Below are positions 1 to 7,488 of a stretch of DNA of 10,393 bases, one piece after another. The notes under the pieces are model-generated. The model saw nothing but the letters and a program-made list of their open reading frames with translations, was not told where the DNA came from and searched no databases. The stretch comes from an uncultured Prevotella sp. GTDB lineage: Bacteria > Bacteroidota > Bacteroidia > Bacteroidales > Bacteroidaceae. The first letter of the stretch is position 1. Every line of letters starts with the position of its first letter. The translations under genes were made by a program, and so were the position numbers. The stretch lies in NCBI GenBank assembly GCA_938023885.1, contig CALJCU010000212.1:1-10393 (forward strand), in the 5' to 3' direction.

Positions 1-860
1 TGCGCATTGACAAACGTGGTGTTGCTGCGGCGGTCACTGCGAAGGCGCTCCACATCTATCTGTGCTGTCACAAGCTGGCTCTCCAGTGCGAAACGCTCAC
101 CTTCAGCAAGAAGACGACCATTCTCATAGACCAACGCATTACCGCCATAGACCACGTCTTGCGTGCTCTCTCCAAAGCCGGCACTGCTATAGACATAGCC
201 GGAGATGGTACGGGCACTTTGCTGGGAAAGAAGACTCTTGAGATAATCGTGTTTACCGATGAGCTCATCACTGGCAGAGAGGTTAAAGATGATATCGGCC
301 CCCGCCAATGTCAGATGGTTGCTAGGCGGTGTGGGCGCCCACACGTCCTCGCATATCTCTACACCAAATGTCACACCATCACCCGTACGGAAGAGCTGGG
401 GAGCAGAAGTGATGCTGACAGGATGGCCCGCATAACGGAACTCCTGAGGACGCAGATCCTGAGAAGAAGCGAACCAGCGCTTCTCGTAGAACTCACTGTA
501 ATTGGGCAAGAATGTCTTAGGAACGATGCCTAGAATCTTACCCCGCTGGATGACAAGGGCACAATTGAGCAGCAGGTCACCGGCTACGATGGGCGCACCG
601 ACAATGGAGATGATATCCAACTGGCGGCTGAACTCCAACAATTGCATGACACAATTCTCGGTGGCATCCAAAAGCAACTGCTGCCGGAAGAGATCCTGAC
701 AGGTATAACCGGTGATACTCAACTCTGGGAGCACAATGATTTCCACCCCCTGACCTTCAGCCTGGGCAATGAGTGACTCTATCTCTTTGATATTACTGAC
801 GCAGTCGGCGACCTTCACCGTGGGAACTGCTGTTGCTACCTTGATGATTCCGTATCTCAT
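1..860 (-). CDS. nadE: Glutamine-dependent NAD+ synthetase, N-terminal part (3' end outside window)
   Basis: Makes NAD+ from deamido-NAD+ (nicotinate adenine dinucleotide) in the cytoplasm, using ammonia released from glutamine and ATP. The visible 286 codons run from the ATG at 860 to the left edge with no stop. They form the nitrilase-fold glutaminase domain: the catalytic triad is readable as Glu46 (in VLPELSITGY), Lys115 (in VPKTFLPNYSEFYEKRWF) and Cys170 (in GVEICEDVWAP). The sequence FNLSASDELIGKHDYLK (192-208) is typical of the glutaminase domain of the long, two-domain NadE type. The ATP-dependent synthetase domain must lie beyond the window; full-length relatives are roughly 550-700 residues. 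It follows the DUF2027-Smr gene by 21 bases, so co-transcription is likely. The start is supported by the normal nitrilase beginning (MRYGIIKVATAVPTVKV). No damage is seen in the visible part. Confidence 0.95.
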   Translation of the reverse strand, partial: MRYGIIKVATAVPTVKVADCVSNIKEIESLIAQAEGQGVEIIVLPELSITGYTCQDLFRQQLLLDATENCVMQLLEFSRQLDIISIVGAPIVAGDLLLNCALVIQRGKILGIVPKTFLPNYSEFYEKRWFASSQDLRPQEFRYAGHPVSITSAPQLFRTGDGVTFGVEICEDVWAPTPPSNHLTLAGADIIFNLSASDELIGKHDYLKSLLSQQSARTISGYVYSSAGFGESTQDVVYGGNALVYENGRLLAEGERFALESQLVTAQIDVERLRSDRRSNTTFVNA

Positions 861-881
861 AGATTATCTTTGAATGGTAGT

Positions 882-2099
882 CTATTTAATTGTAACCTGC
901 GTGGCCCCATATCCATACTCCTGAAAAGAGGCATCCTGCCACTGGTATGACCTGTGTCTGTAGGTCAATTCATTGATTATGGCACGTCTGAGTACACCTG
1001 CTCCTTTACCGTGAATGAAAATAAGTTTCTGACCTTTCTTATTCTCATACTGCGCCAAAGTCTTGCGGAATATCTTCATCTGATACTCAAGAATATCACC
1101 GGCTTGCATGCCTTGGGTGGTGTCGAGCAATGCCTCAGCATGGAGATCTACGACAATAGTATCATCAAGCCCACGATGGCGGATATACGGAGTATTCTTT
1201 GCATTACCCTTGCTCTGACCGTCGTCGTACCGGCGCACGAGCTGCTCTTTCTGTTCTGCCGACAAGGCCTCAGTCTTAGCAGGCTCTGCATGACTGTACA
1301 TTTCTTTCTTCAGAGCCTTGGTGTCAACGACGAGTGGACGGACAGGCCTGTCGTTCTCAATGATGGCATAGAGCAGAACGGGAGTCTCGAAGAACGGAGT
1401 GTCTTCAAAGGTATGCACCTTATAGAACCTCAGCGGATCAAGTCTCAGTTCCACATTCACCGGTTTTTTGAGGATGAAATTCTTGTCACGCTTATAGGCC
1501 AGCATCTGAACAGCCAGACGACCAGCATGGTTGATATCCTGAGCATTCATCTCTTCAATGAACACCCTGGTGTTGGGCTCAGCCTCACCTCCGGTCTTGA
1601 CGGCATAGCTATTGCCTTTAACGGTCAGTAACAGATAACGAAGATAATAGTTGCTGTCATTAACGAAATAAGCCTCAAAATGGGGCGTGTCCAGACTGTT
1701 GTCGCTCATCGGAGCGAAAGCAAGAAAGACAGAGAGCCGGTTACCGCCTTTACGCTCCTCCGCTTTCGGACGATAAGTTACGTCTTTGGAGAGGTCTACT
1801 GTGTCGGGTGCCGAGAGGTCTACATCCTCGTCCTGACTTTCCTGCATCATGGCTTTGACGGAACGGTGACCATGCGGCAGGGGTGTCTCTGCCGCTTTCT
1901 GCTCTGCAGCCTCAGCCCGACGATTGATGATGTTAGCCGTACTGTAATCTTCACTCTCAACAACGACAACCTCATTGATGGGCGTAGGAATCTGAAAACC
2001 GTCTTCATCCTCCACCAACACTATATTCTTTCCCTGGAATCCGGCAATCTTTCCGCCACCGGTCTCACTGAGGAACTTTACTTTATCTCCTATTTTCAT
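882..2099 (-). CDS. DUF2027 and Smr domain protein
   Basis: A 405-residue soluble protein with no signal peptide or membrane segment. Residues 1-50 look like a small beta-barrel of the MutS2-like kind (MKIGDKVKFLSETGGGKIAG). Residues 55-120 are charged and probably disordered. Residues 120-260 match the DUF2027 region found in Bacteroidetes. A second charged linker spans about 262-305, and the C-terminal 95 residues are an Smr domain. The Smr marks are VDLHAEAL (317-324, Asp318 and His320), HGKGAGVLRRAI (363-374) and YGYGATQV (396-403). Smr domains in MutS2 and related proteins bind or nick nucleic acids, and MutS2 is linked to ribosome collision rescue; whether this protein cleaves DNA or RNA is not known. 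Length and layout are normal for the family. It starts 19 bases after the queA stop. The target and process cannot be assigned from sequence. Confidence 0.9.
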   Translation of the reverse strand: MKIGDKVKFLSETGGGKIAGFQGKNIVLVEDEDGFQIPTPINEVVVVESEDYSTANIINRRAEAAEQKAAETPLPHGHRSVKAMMQESQDEDVDLSAPDTVDLSKDVTYRPKAEERKGGNRLSVFLAFAPMSDNSLDTPHFEAYFVNDSNYYLRYLLLTVKGNSYAVKTGGEAEPNTRVFIEEMNAQDINHAGRLAVQMLAYKRDKNFILKKPVNVELRLDPLRFYKVHTFEDTPFFETPVLLYAIIENDRPVRPLVVDTKALKKEMYSHAEPAKTEALSAEQKEQLVRRYDDGQSKGNAKNTPYIRHRGLDDTIVVDLHAEALLDTTQGMQAGDILEYQMKIFRKTLAQYENKKGQKLIFIHGKGAGVLRRAIINELTYRHRSYQWQDASFQEYGYGATQVTIK

Positions 2100-2118
2100 A
2101 CCTAATGTTTTTTATTCG

Positions 2119-3384
2119 TTACGGCATCAGCAGGTTAGCGTCTCCGTAGCTCAGGAAACGGAAGTCATGCGAGAGTGCATAATCGTAAACCTTACGCCAG
2201 TCGCCTTTCAGAAAAGCACTGACAAGCAACAACAATGTACTCTTGGGCTGATGGAAATTGGTCACAAGCATCCTTACAATCTTATAGATGTAGCCCGGGG
2301 CTATAATAATCTGCGTCGATGTGTGCAGCGCGTCCAAATTATCACGGTTGAGATAATCGAGGATGGCCTGGACAGACTCACGGACGGACACGGCCTTACC
2401 GTTGAAAATCACGAGTCCGTCCTCGTCGTGCGGCAGATCGTAAGGCTCCCATTGCTCTACATGGAGCTCCCCTTCTGTAGCATTGGGATTCTTCAGAATC
2501 TTCACACCGATATAATAAAGACTCTCCAACGTACGCACACTGGTCGTACCCACGGCAATAGCGTTACAGTCGTGCTCAAGAAGATGTTCGAAAGTGTGAC
2601 GATGAACGACAATATACTCCGAATGCATCTTGTGTCCTTCTATCTCTTCTGTCTTCACAGGCTTGAAGGTGCCTGCACCGACATGCAGTGTCACCTCATC
2701 GCGTATGATGCCATGCGCATCAAGGTCAGCCAGAATCTTATCTATAAAATGGAGTCCCGCCGTAGGAGCAGCCACACTGCCTTTGATCTTCGAATAGACC
2801 GTCTGATAAGTAACCTTATCGCTCTCTTCTGTCTCACGGTTGAGATAGGGAGGAATAGGAAGTTCACCGATAGCATCCAGAATATCCGCAAAGTTGACCT
2901 GCGGGTTATCCCATTCAAAGTCTATCCAATAGTTTGTGCCCCCACTCTTTTCCGCTGCCTTCGAACGGTCCATAGTTGCACACAGCGTGAGGTTCTGACC
3001 TTTAATCTGGAAGTCGCGCTTCAGCGTTCCTTCCTTCCATTTCTTCAGATTACCAATCATACAGAGCCAACTGCACTTGACTGTCGACTGGAACATCTGC
3101 TCATAATCGGCAGGTTCAGTCGGTTCCATGAGGAAGACTTCTATCAAAGCTCCCGTCTCCTTATGGAAATGCATACGAGCCTGGATGACACGCGTGTTAT
3201 TGAAGACCATCAGAGCACCTTTCGGAAGATATCTAGGTAGATTATAAAAGACATCATCCGACAACACGCCCTTATTATCGATGAGCAGCTTGCTGTGGTC
3301 ACGCTCTTCCAGCGGGAACTTTGCAATACGGTCATCAGGAAGATCGTAATTATAATCGTCTATCCTTATATGTCTTGTATCCAT
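2119..3384 (-). CDS. queA: S-adenosylmethionine:tRNA ribosyltransferase-isomerase (QueA)
   Basis: Catalyses the penultimate step of queuosine synthesis: it transfers and isomerises the ribose of S-adenosylmethionine onto preQ1 at tRNA position 34 (GUN anticodons), giving epoxyqueuosine. The hallmarks are all present: YNYDLPDDRIAKFPLEERD (11-29), FNNTRVIQARM (61-71), GSVAAPTAGLHF (202-213), LHVGAGTFKPV (233-243), AVGTTSVRTLES (277-288), TNFHQPKSTLLLLVSAF (375-391) and FLSYGDANLL (410-419). At 421 residues it is longer than the E. coli enzyme (about 356); much of the difference is an insert around 290-345 that I recall as usual in Bacteroidetes versions. The ATG at 3384 gives the canonical N-terminus and abuts an octamer tandem repeat. 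No Shine-Dalgarno sequence is visible. The gene lies 46 bases after the PAP2 gene. It appears intact. Confidence 0.98.
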   Translation of the reverse strand: MDTRHIRIDDYNYDLPDDRIAKFPLEERDHSKLLIDNKGVLSDDVFYNLPRYLPKGALMVFNNTRVIQARMHFHKETGALIEVFLMEPTEPADYEQMFQSTVKCSWLCMIGNLKKWKEGTLKRDFQIKGQNLTLCATMDRSKAAEKSGGTNYWIDFEWDNPQVNFADILDAIGELPIPPYLNRETEESDKVTYQTVYSKIKGSVAAPTAGLHFIDKILADLDAHGIIRDEVTLHVGAGTFKPVKTEEIEGHKMHSEYIVVHRHTFEHLLEHDCNAIAVGTTSVRTLESLYYIGVKILKNPNATEGELHVEQWEPYDLPHDEDGLVIFNGKAVSVRESVQAILDYLNRDNLDALHTSTQIIIAPGYIYKIVRMLVTNFHQPKSTLLLLVSAFLKGDWRKVYDYALSHDFRFLSYGDANLLMP

Positions 3385-3410
3385 TGACTAATTGACTAAT
3401 TGTCTAATTA
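3383..3410. repeat. Octamer tandem repeat at the queA start
   Basis: On the plus strand three consecutive octamers ATTGACTA, ATTGACTA, ATTGTCTA are followed by ATTA. The array fills most of the 46-base gap between the PAP2 stop and queA, and its last unit (in queA orientation TAGTCAAT) supplies the first two bases of the queA ATG. The whole gap is AT-rich and is the best place in the left half of the window for a promoter or a translation-control site for queA and the genes after it. However, I see no convincing Bacteroidetes promoter (TTTG and TAnnTTTG pair). Confidence 0.85.
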
Positions 3411-3430
3411 CGCTATGTATGTATTTATTA

Positions 3431-4132
3431 TTATATTGTTATTGTATAAAAAGCACCGAGAATCACAACTGCCAAAGTCAGCACAAGGGTTGACACTACT
3501 ACATCAATATCAGCCTTAGCATAGCCTGAGGCCGTGTATTGCGATGAGATATACTGGAACTTGGCGTTGATTTTGTAGAACAGTTTATAGAAAGCGGTAT
3601 AGACTACAATCCCTACGACGCAACCATACAAAAGTCCACAGAAGGCATCGGAGGGGTAATGTAAGCCTAAATAGAGCCGTGTCCAGCAATTGAGCAAAGC
3701 CCACAGTACCATAGTAACGGAGAAAAGCCTGTCGCGTACCAACAGGCTAAGAAACACCGCCAATGAGAAAGTATTGGCGGCATGGGCCGAGAAGAAACTG
3801 AAACTCTTGTCAAGTGTTCCGGCAATAAGATTCAACTGTAGCTTTACATCCGGATCATTGCAGGGACGGAGCTTCGCCACCATCGGCTTCACGATGAAGT
3901 CATCCACGCCACTGGCAAGAATGATACACACCACAGCTCCGCCAATAATAAGTCCTATCTGCACCATCGTCTCGTTGTTTTTCACAACAAGATAGAGCAA
4001 GGCAATATACAACGGTATCCCCGTCAATCCATTGGTCAGTATAGGAACCAACGAATCGAAGTAAACCGAGTTGCTACTGTTCAGCCACCGGAGCAGTGAG
4101 AGATCAAGTGAGAAGAAACTGTCAGGCATCAT
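3431..4132 (-). CDS. PAP2-family membrane phosphatase
   Basis: A 233-residue integral membrane protein with several hydrophobic spans (roughly 37-50, 56-76, 113-132, 138-151, 164-186, 208-230). It carries the three PAP2 phosphatase motifs: Lys82-x6-Arg89-Pro90 (KPMVAKLRP); motif 2 as FSAH with His117; and motif 3 Arg152-x5-His158-x3-Asp162 (TRLYLGLHYPSD). Enzymes of this family remove phosphate from lipid phosphates or diphosphates on the periplasmic side of the inner membrane. Possible substrates are undecaprenyl diphosphate, phosphatidylglycerol phosphate or lipid A phosphate, and sequence alone does not choose. Motif 2 departs from the PSGH consensus at its first and third positions. The first ATG overlaps the batE stop by one base (TAATG), so translation is probably coupled to batE; a second ATG follows at once. 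The C-terminal region after motif 3, ending in an extra hydrophobic segment, is longer than in minimal PAP2 enzymes. Confidence 0.94.
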   Translation of the reverse strand: MMPDSFFSLDLSLLRWLNSSNSVYFDSLVPILTNGLTGIPLYIALLYLVVKNNETMVQIGLIIGGAVVCIILASGVDDFIVKPMVAKLRPCNDPDVKLQLNLIAGTLDKSFSFFSAHAANTFSLAVFLSLLVRDRLFSVTMVLWALLNCWTRLYLGLHYPSDAFCGLLYGCVVGIVVYTAFYKLFYKINAKFQYISSQYTASGYAKADIDVVVSTLVLTLAVVILGAFYTITI

Positions 4133-4905
4133 TAAATCATTTCTATCTCACCGGATTTGATCCATCCCTCTCTCCCATCGCCGAGTTGAATCTGCTTCCA
4201 ACCTTTGATGCCGTCATCGAGAATATTCACCCGGGTGCCTTCATGAATGACATAGGCATCAGGCATCTTGTCCTCTGGAGCCGATTTCACGCCTATTGCC
4301 GGTGACATCACGATAGCGCCACGACTGTTGTTAGACCAATGTTTCTGCTGCCAGGCAAAGAAGGTAGAGAAGACAAACAGAAAGAGGAAGGCGACACTGC
4401 CAAAGAACCCCGTCTTACGCAGCCACAGTGGCGAAGCGAAGAGGTAACAGAGCATCAGCACCAAAGCAATGACAATGCTGCAAATACCCACGACGGCCCA
4501 CGTGTCCACATCGGCAAAGTTCACGATACTCTGATACACGAGGGTGAAAAAGTTGTCATCCTCGGGAGCTATCTTGTCAGTGGTCTTAGAACGGGCAAAC
4601 TGAAGGTTGAAACGGATGTCCTTGTCGCCGGGAGAGAGCTTATAAGCCCGTTCATAACACAGAATAGCCTTCGAGAGACTATCTGAGCGATAATAGGCAT
4701 TGCCCAGATTATAATATAACGCCGACGAGACCCCCCGACTCAAAAGCTCTCTGTAGTCGGATATCGCCTCTTGATAGTTACCTTGCCGATAGCTGTCGTC
4801 CGCATTCTGCTTGGTGACGGCGAAGCCCGCAAGAGGCCGCAATAGCATCACCAAGAATACGATAATCAATATTCTAGAATGAGTACTTCTCATATTATGT
4901 GTCAT
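4132..4905 (-). CDS. batE: BatE: TPR and SH3b membrane protein of the aerotolerance operon
   Basis: A 257-residue protein, last of the five Bat proteins. In order: an N-terminal signal or anchor (about 11-29), two TPR units (about 32-97, including YYNLGNAYYRSDSLSKAILCYE split over both helices), two membrane spans (about 136-157 and 167-185) separated by a short basic loop, and a bacterial SH3 domain (about 194-257, ending GDGREGWIKSGEIEMI). The basic loop places TPRs and SH3 domain on the periplasmic side. Bat proteins are tied to aerotolerance in Bacteroides fragilis; the biochemical role of BatE is not settled. The start is uncertain: ATG at 4905 gives MTHNMRST, while ATG at 4893 gives MRSTHSR, similar to the BatC start. 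The batD stop is 10 bases upstream of the longer start; the PAP2 gene overlaps the stop by one base. Confidence 0.93.
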   Translation of the reverse strand: MTHNMRSTHSRILIIVFLVMLLRPLAGFAVTKQNADDSYRQGNYQEAISDYRELLSRGVSSALYYNLGNAYYRSDSLSKAILCYERAYKLSPGDKDIRFNLQFARSKTTDKIAPEDDNFFTLVYQSIVNFADVDTWAVVGICSIVIALVLMLCYLFASPLWLRKTGFFGSVAFLFLFVFSTFFAWQQKHWSNNSRGAIVMSPAIGVKSAPEDKMPDAYVIHEGTRVNILDDGIKGWKQIQLGDGREGWIKSGEIEMI

Positions 4906-4915
4906 TGTTATAGAG

Positions 4916-6742
4916 TTATCTTCTTTTTTCTATGACATCTTCTATCTCTATGATAGCTGTCATAGCCGACTGAAAGGTCTTTTCCATGTTTCCGGCTTCA
5001 TCACCTGGGGCGTAACGCTCAAACTCACACTCCTCAAGGGCAGAGATGAACTTACCGATAATCTCATCGTTCACACCATGGGAGGCGAGTTTCTCCTTGA
5101 TGTTCTTCTCGGACAGGCTTTCCACCGGCATGTTCAGTTTGTAACTCACATAACCCCACAAGGCCCGCATCACCTCATCATAGAACTCGGCACTGTTGTG
5201 CTCAAACATCAGTCGGCTGGCTCTCTTCAAGCGTTTCCGTGCTATCTTATTGGCACGCTTACCGCGCATCTTCACAATATCGGCGTTCTCCAAGGCACGC
5301 TGACGGAAGATGACAAGCAATACCACAAAGGCTATCAACGGCAACAATAAACTAATCCAGTAAGCAGCACTGCCTAAGAAGAAGTCACCGGTAGAAGTGC
5401 TTTCCGAAGGACCTGTTTTCAAGGCATGGATATCGTTGTCAGCCTGGTTATTGAAGTCCTCTGAAGAACTCTTCCCATCACCTGGTGCCACATTAACGAC
5501 AAAAGGCTGCGTGTGAAGGGTCTTATAGGCATTGGCATCTACATCGTAATAGATGAATGTCACCGGCGGAATGGTATACTTACCCTGGTTGCGCGGTACG
5601 GCGAGGAAATCATAAACCATGCTGCCACCGACCCCGGCATTCGTGAGTTTTGTCTTATCCGTTACCTTCGGGTCGTACTTGTCAAATCCATTAGGAAACT
5701 CCACGACGGGCTGTTTGATAAGTTTGAGGTTACCCGTACCACTGATGACAACCCTCAACGTGATGGGATCTCCGGCCCTCACATCCTTCTTATTGAGTTT
5801 CGCAGAAATGCTGAAACGTCCTACACCGCCAGAGAAACCGACAGGCTTCGCAGGCAGCGGATCGACTTGGACATCCACACCCGGCGCCACGATATTACGC
5901 TTTACCTCCACGTAGCCGGATCCTCCATTAAAGAAAGCCTCAAAAGGGTCGACGTTGCGGTTCTGCTGAACCACAATTCCTCTGAACGTGATGGACGGAA
6001 TCTTGAGAGCACCTGTCATCTGAGGATACATCAGATACTGGCTCCAGGTAACACAACGATAAGGACGTCCGTTGACACGCTCCACATGGAAGCTCTTCTG
6101 CTGCGGCAAGGGTATCTCCTGACTATGGAATCCCGTCAAGTCAGGCATCTTACCTTCCAACTGTGTCAGATCAACGAGTGTATAAACCTTATATGTAAGC
6201 AGCACCGGCTCCTGTTCATGAACCCGATACTTATTGGCTGTCACCTTGATGAACAAGTCTTTGCTTGTGATAGCTGAACCTGCACGAGCCAGCTCCTCCT
6301 GTCCACCGACATTCTGATGCATCCGTAGAGCACCACCTGAGTTGCGGGCATGTCCCGACACAGAGATCCTTACCGGGCGTGAGGCCACCCACCTACCCCT
6401 AACACGAGCATGAGCTGGAGAGACAACGAACGATCCGTCTTTCTCTGCATAGACGGTGAAGGTAAACGTGATAGACGAGGAACTCGACGTGTGACCGTTG
6501 ATCATCTGATAGCTGCTCTGCTGAGAGGTGTAAGGACCAGCAATAAGCTCCAGACCTGACGGTATATTACCCACCTGGAAGTCCTCCACGTCCTGCGTAT
6601 TGATGGTGTAGGCAATGCGGAAGTTCTCGCCTGCCGACACCTGGGAAGGAGCCGACACCGCAATCTGGGCCTGCGAGAGATCCGTGCCTTCTATCAGAAA
6701 GCCTAAGATAAGAAAAATATATAAGAGTAAACGATGCGTCAT
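4916..6742 (-). CDS. batD: BatD: large periplasmic beta-domain protein with membrane anchor
   Basis: A 608-residue protein of the BatD (oxygen tolerance) family. A signal peptide covers about 1-26 (cleavage near SQAQ), followed by beta-strand-rich Ig-like domains to about residue 420. These include KPVGFSGGVGRFSISAKL (299-316) and the repeated pattern of GD/GN turns usual for the family (AGDPITLRVVISGTGNL, 323-339). A low-complexity Ser/Asp/Asn linker (422-453) leads to one membrane span (459-479). The cytoplasmic tail (480-608) starts strongly basic (RGKRANKIARKRLKRASR) and is then helical. BatD proteins are thought to work with the VWA proteins BatA/BatB in the envelope; the mechanism is unknown. 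It lies 49 bases after batC and 10 before batE. No Shine-Dalgarno sequence is visible; the start is chosen because it yields a proper signal peptide. Confidence 0.94.
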   Translation of the reverse strand: MTHRLLLYIFLILGFLIEGTDLSQAQIAVSAPSQVSAGENFRIAYTINTQDVEDFQVGNIPSGLELIAGPYTSQQSSYQMINGHTSSSSSITFTFTVYAEKDGSFVVSPAHARVRGRWVASRPVRISVSGHARNSGGALRMHQNVGGQEELARAGSAITSKDLFIKVTANKYRVHEQEPVLLTYKVYTLVDLTQLEGKMPDLTGFHSQEIPLPQQKSFHVERVNGRPYRCVTWSQYLMYPQMTGALKIPSITFRGIVVQQNRNVDPFEAFFNGGSGYVEVKRNIVAPGVDVQVDPLPAKPVGFSGGVGRFSISAKLNKKDVRAGDPITLRVVISGTGNLKLIKQPVVEFPNGFDKYDPKVTDKTKLTNAGVGGSMVYDFLAVPRNQGKYTIPPVTFIYYDVDANAYKTLHTQPFVVNVAPGDGKSSSEDFNNQADNDIHALKTGPSESTSTGDFFLGSAAYWISLLLPLIAFVVLLVIFRQRALENADIVKMRGKRANKIARKRLKRASRLMFEHNSAEFYDEVMRALWGYVSYKLNMPVESLSEKNIKEKLASHGVNDEIIGKFISALEECEFERYAPGDEAGNMEKTFQSAMTAIIEIEDVIEKRR

Positions 6743-6791
6743 AATAGATGATATGCATTATCAGTCAACTGTAATCATTATTCACCAGTAA

Positions 6792-7487
6792 TTACCAGTT
6801 CTTTTCCAGTCGTCTGCGTTGCGGCTGAATCTCGTGTTTCTTGAGCCTCTGCTGAGTCTGCTGCTCCTCCTGTTCAGCATAATTGAGAAGCTGTTCAGCA
6901 TTGTCTTTGCTCATCTGCTTCTGTTGTTGCTGCTGTTTCTGCTGCTGGTCCTTATCTTTATTATTCTTGTCCTTATCGTTCTTATTCTGCTTATTCCTGT
7001 TGTTCTTATTCTGGTTGTTTTGCTTGTTCTGATTCTTTTGGTTTTTTTGCTGCCTCATGCAGAGGGCGAGGTTATACCGCGTCTCACTGTCTGACGGGTT
7101 ATTTCTCAGACTCTCTTCATAAGCCTTGATGGCCTCAGAGAAAAGCTGGTGCTTCTGGCACGCCACTCCGATATTGTGCCACACCATTGCCTTACGGTGC
7201 CTGGCCGTCTCACACTTGGCAGCATTCTGAAACTGCGTCACAGCAGCACTGTCCTTCTGCTGCATCAACAGGGCACAACCGAGATTGTAAAGAGCCTGCG
7301 GATTAGACGGGGCCTTACCCAGCGCTTTACGGTATTCAATCTCCGCTTTGGCATAGTTCTGCTGACGATACAGACGGTTACCACTTCTGATAAACTGTCT
7401 GTCACTCTGTGCATGGACATTAAGAGCCGCAATCATGCACACGGTCAACAGGAAGATGTATTTCTTTAATATCATCGTACTTCTCAT
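6792..7487 (-). CDS. batC: BatC: secreted TPR protein with Lys/Asn/Gln-rich tract
   Basis: A 231-residue protein with a signal peptide (about 1-26, ending NVHAQS), three TPR-like units (about 30-63, 64-97, 102-135; for example YNLGCALLMQQKDSAAVTQF), a low-complexity stretch of Gln, Asn, Lys and Asp with a single Arg (146-191), and a conserved-looking tail (AEQLLNYAEQEEQQTQQRLKK and RRRLEKNW). TPRs mediate protein-protein contacts, so it probably acts as an adaptor for the other Bat proteins in the periplasm. The start overlaps the batB region closely: one base separates the batB TGA from the ATG at 7487. An alternative ATG lies at 7475 and would also keep the signal peptide. The tract contains an A7 run in the coding strand with an in-frame A_AAA_AAC heptamer. 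Confidence 0.94.
   Translation of the reverse strand: MRSTMILKKYIFLLTVCMIAALNVHAQSDRQFIRSGNRLYRQQNYAKAEIEYRKALGKAPSNPQALYNLGCALLMQQKDSAAVTQFQNAAKCETARHRKAMVWHNIGVACQKHQLFSEAIKAYEESLRNNPSDSETRYNLALCMRQQKNQKNQNKQNNQNKNNRNKQNKNDKDKNNKDKDQQQKQQQQQKQMSKDNAEQLLNYAEQEEQQTQQRLKKHEIQPQRRRLEKNW
6915..7052 (-). repeat. Low-complexity A-rich coding tract in batC
   Basis: This 46-codon segment of batC (residues 146-191) encodes only Gln, Asn, Lys and Asp apart from one Arg. It is made of repeated CAG/CAA, AAC/AAT and AAG/AAA codons. The second part turns from Asn/Lys-rich to Asp/Lys and then to nearly pure Gln (residues 181-191). Such tracts vary in length among relatives and are prone to slippage; the protein stretch is probably an unstructured linker between the TPRs and the conserved C-terminus. 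Confidence 0.85.
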
Positions 7488-7488
7488 A

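Noticed and set aside
954..1631. A 225-codon plus-strand open frame opposite the DUF2027-Smr gene, and similar ones at 5513-6277, 7435-8085 and 8513-9337.
   Set aside because: Each mirrors a minus-strand gene with clear domains; none has a recognisable protein pattern or its own space.
2167..3240. A 357-codon open frame on the plus strand, antisense to queA.
   Set aside because: It lies wholly inside queA, which has every family motif. The translation is rich in Cys, His and Arg with no recognisable domain, so it is a by-product of codon choice.
3385..3480. A promoter for queA near the end of the PAP2 gene (TTTG in TGACTTTGG and AT-rich TATACAAT).
   Set aside because: The Bacteroidetes TAnnTTTG element is absent at a suitable distance, so it was not listed as a promoter.
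6819..7094. A Leu-rich, membrane-like plus-strand open frame.
   Set aside because: It is the complement of the Lys/Asn/Gln codon tract of batC (AAG/AAC/CAG read backwards gives Leu/Val/Ile codons), so the hydrophobicity is an artefact.
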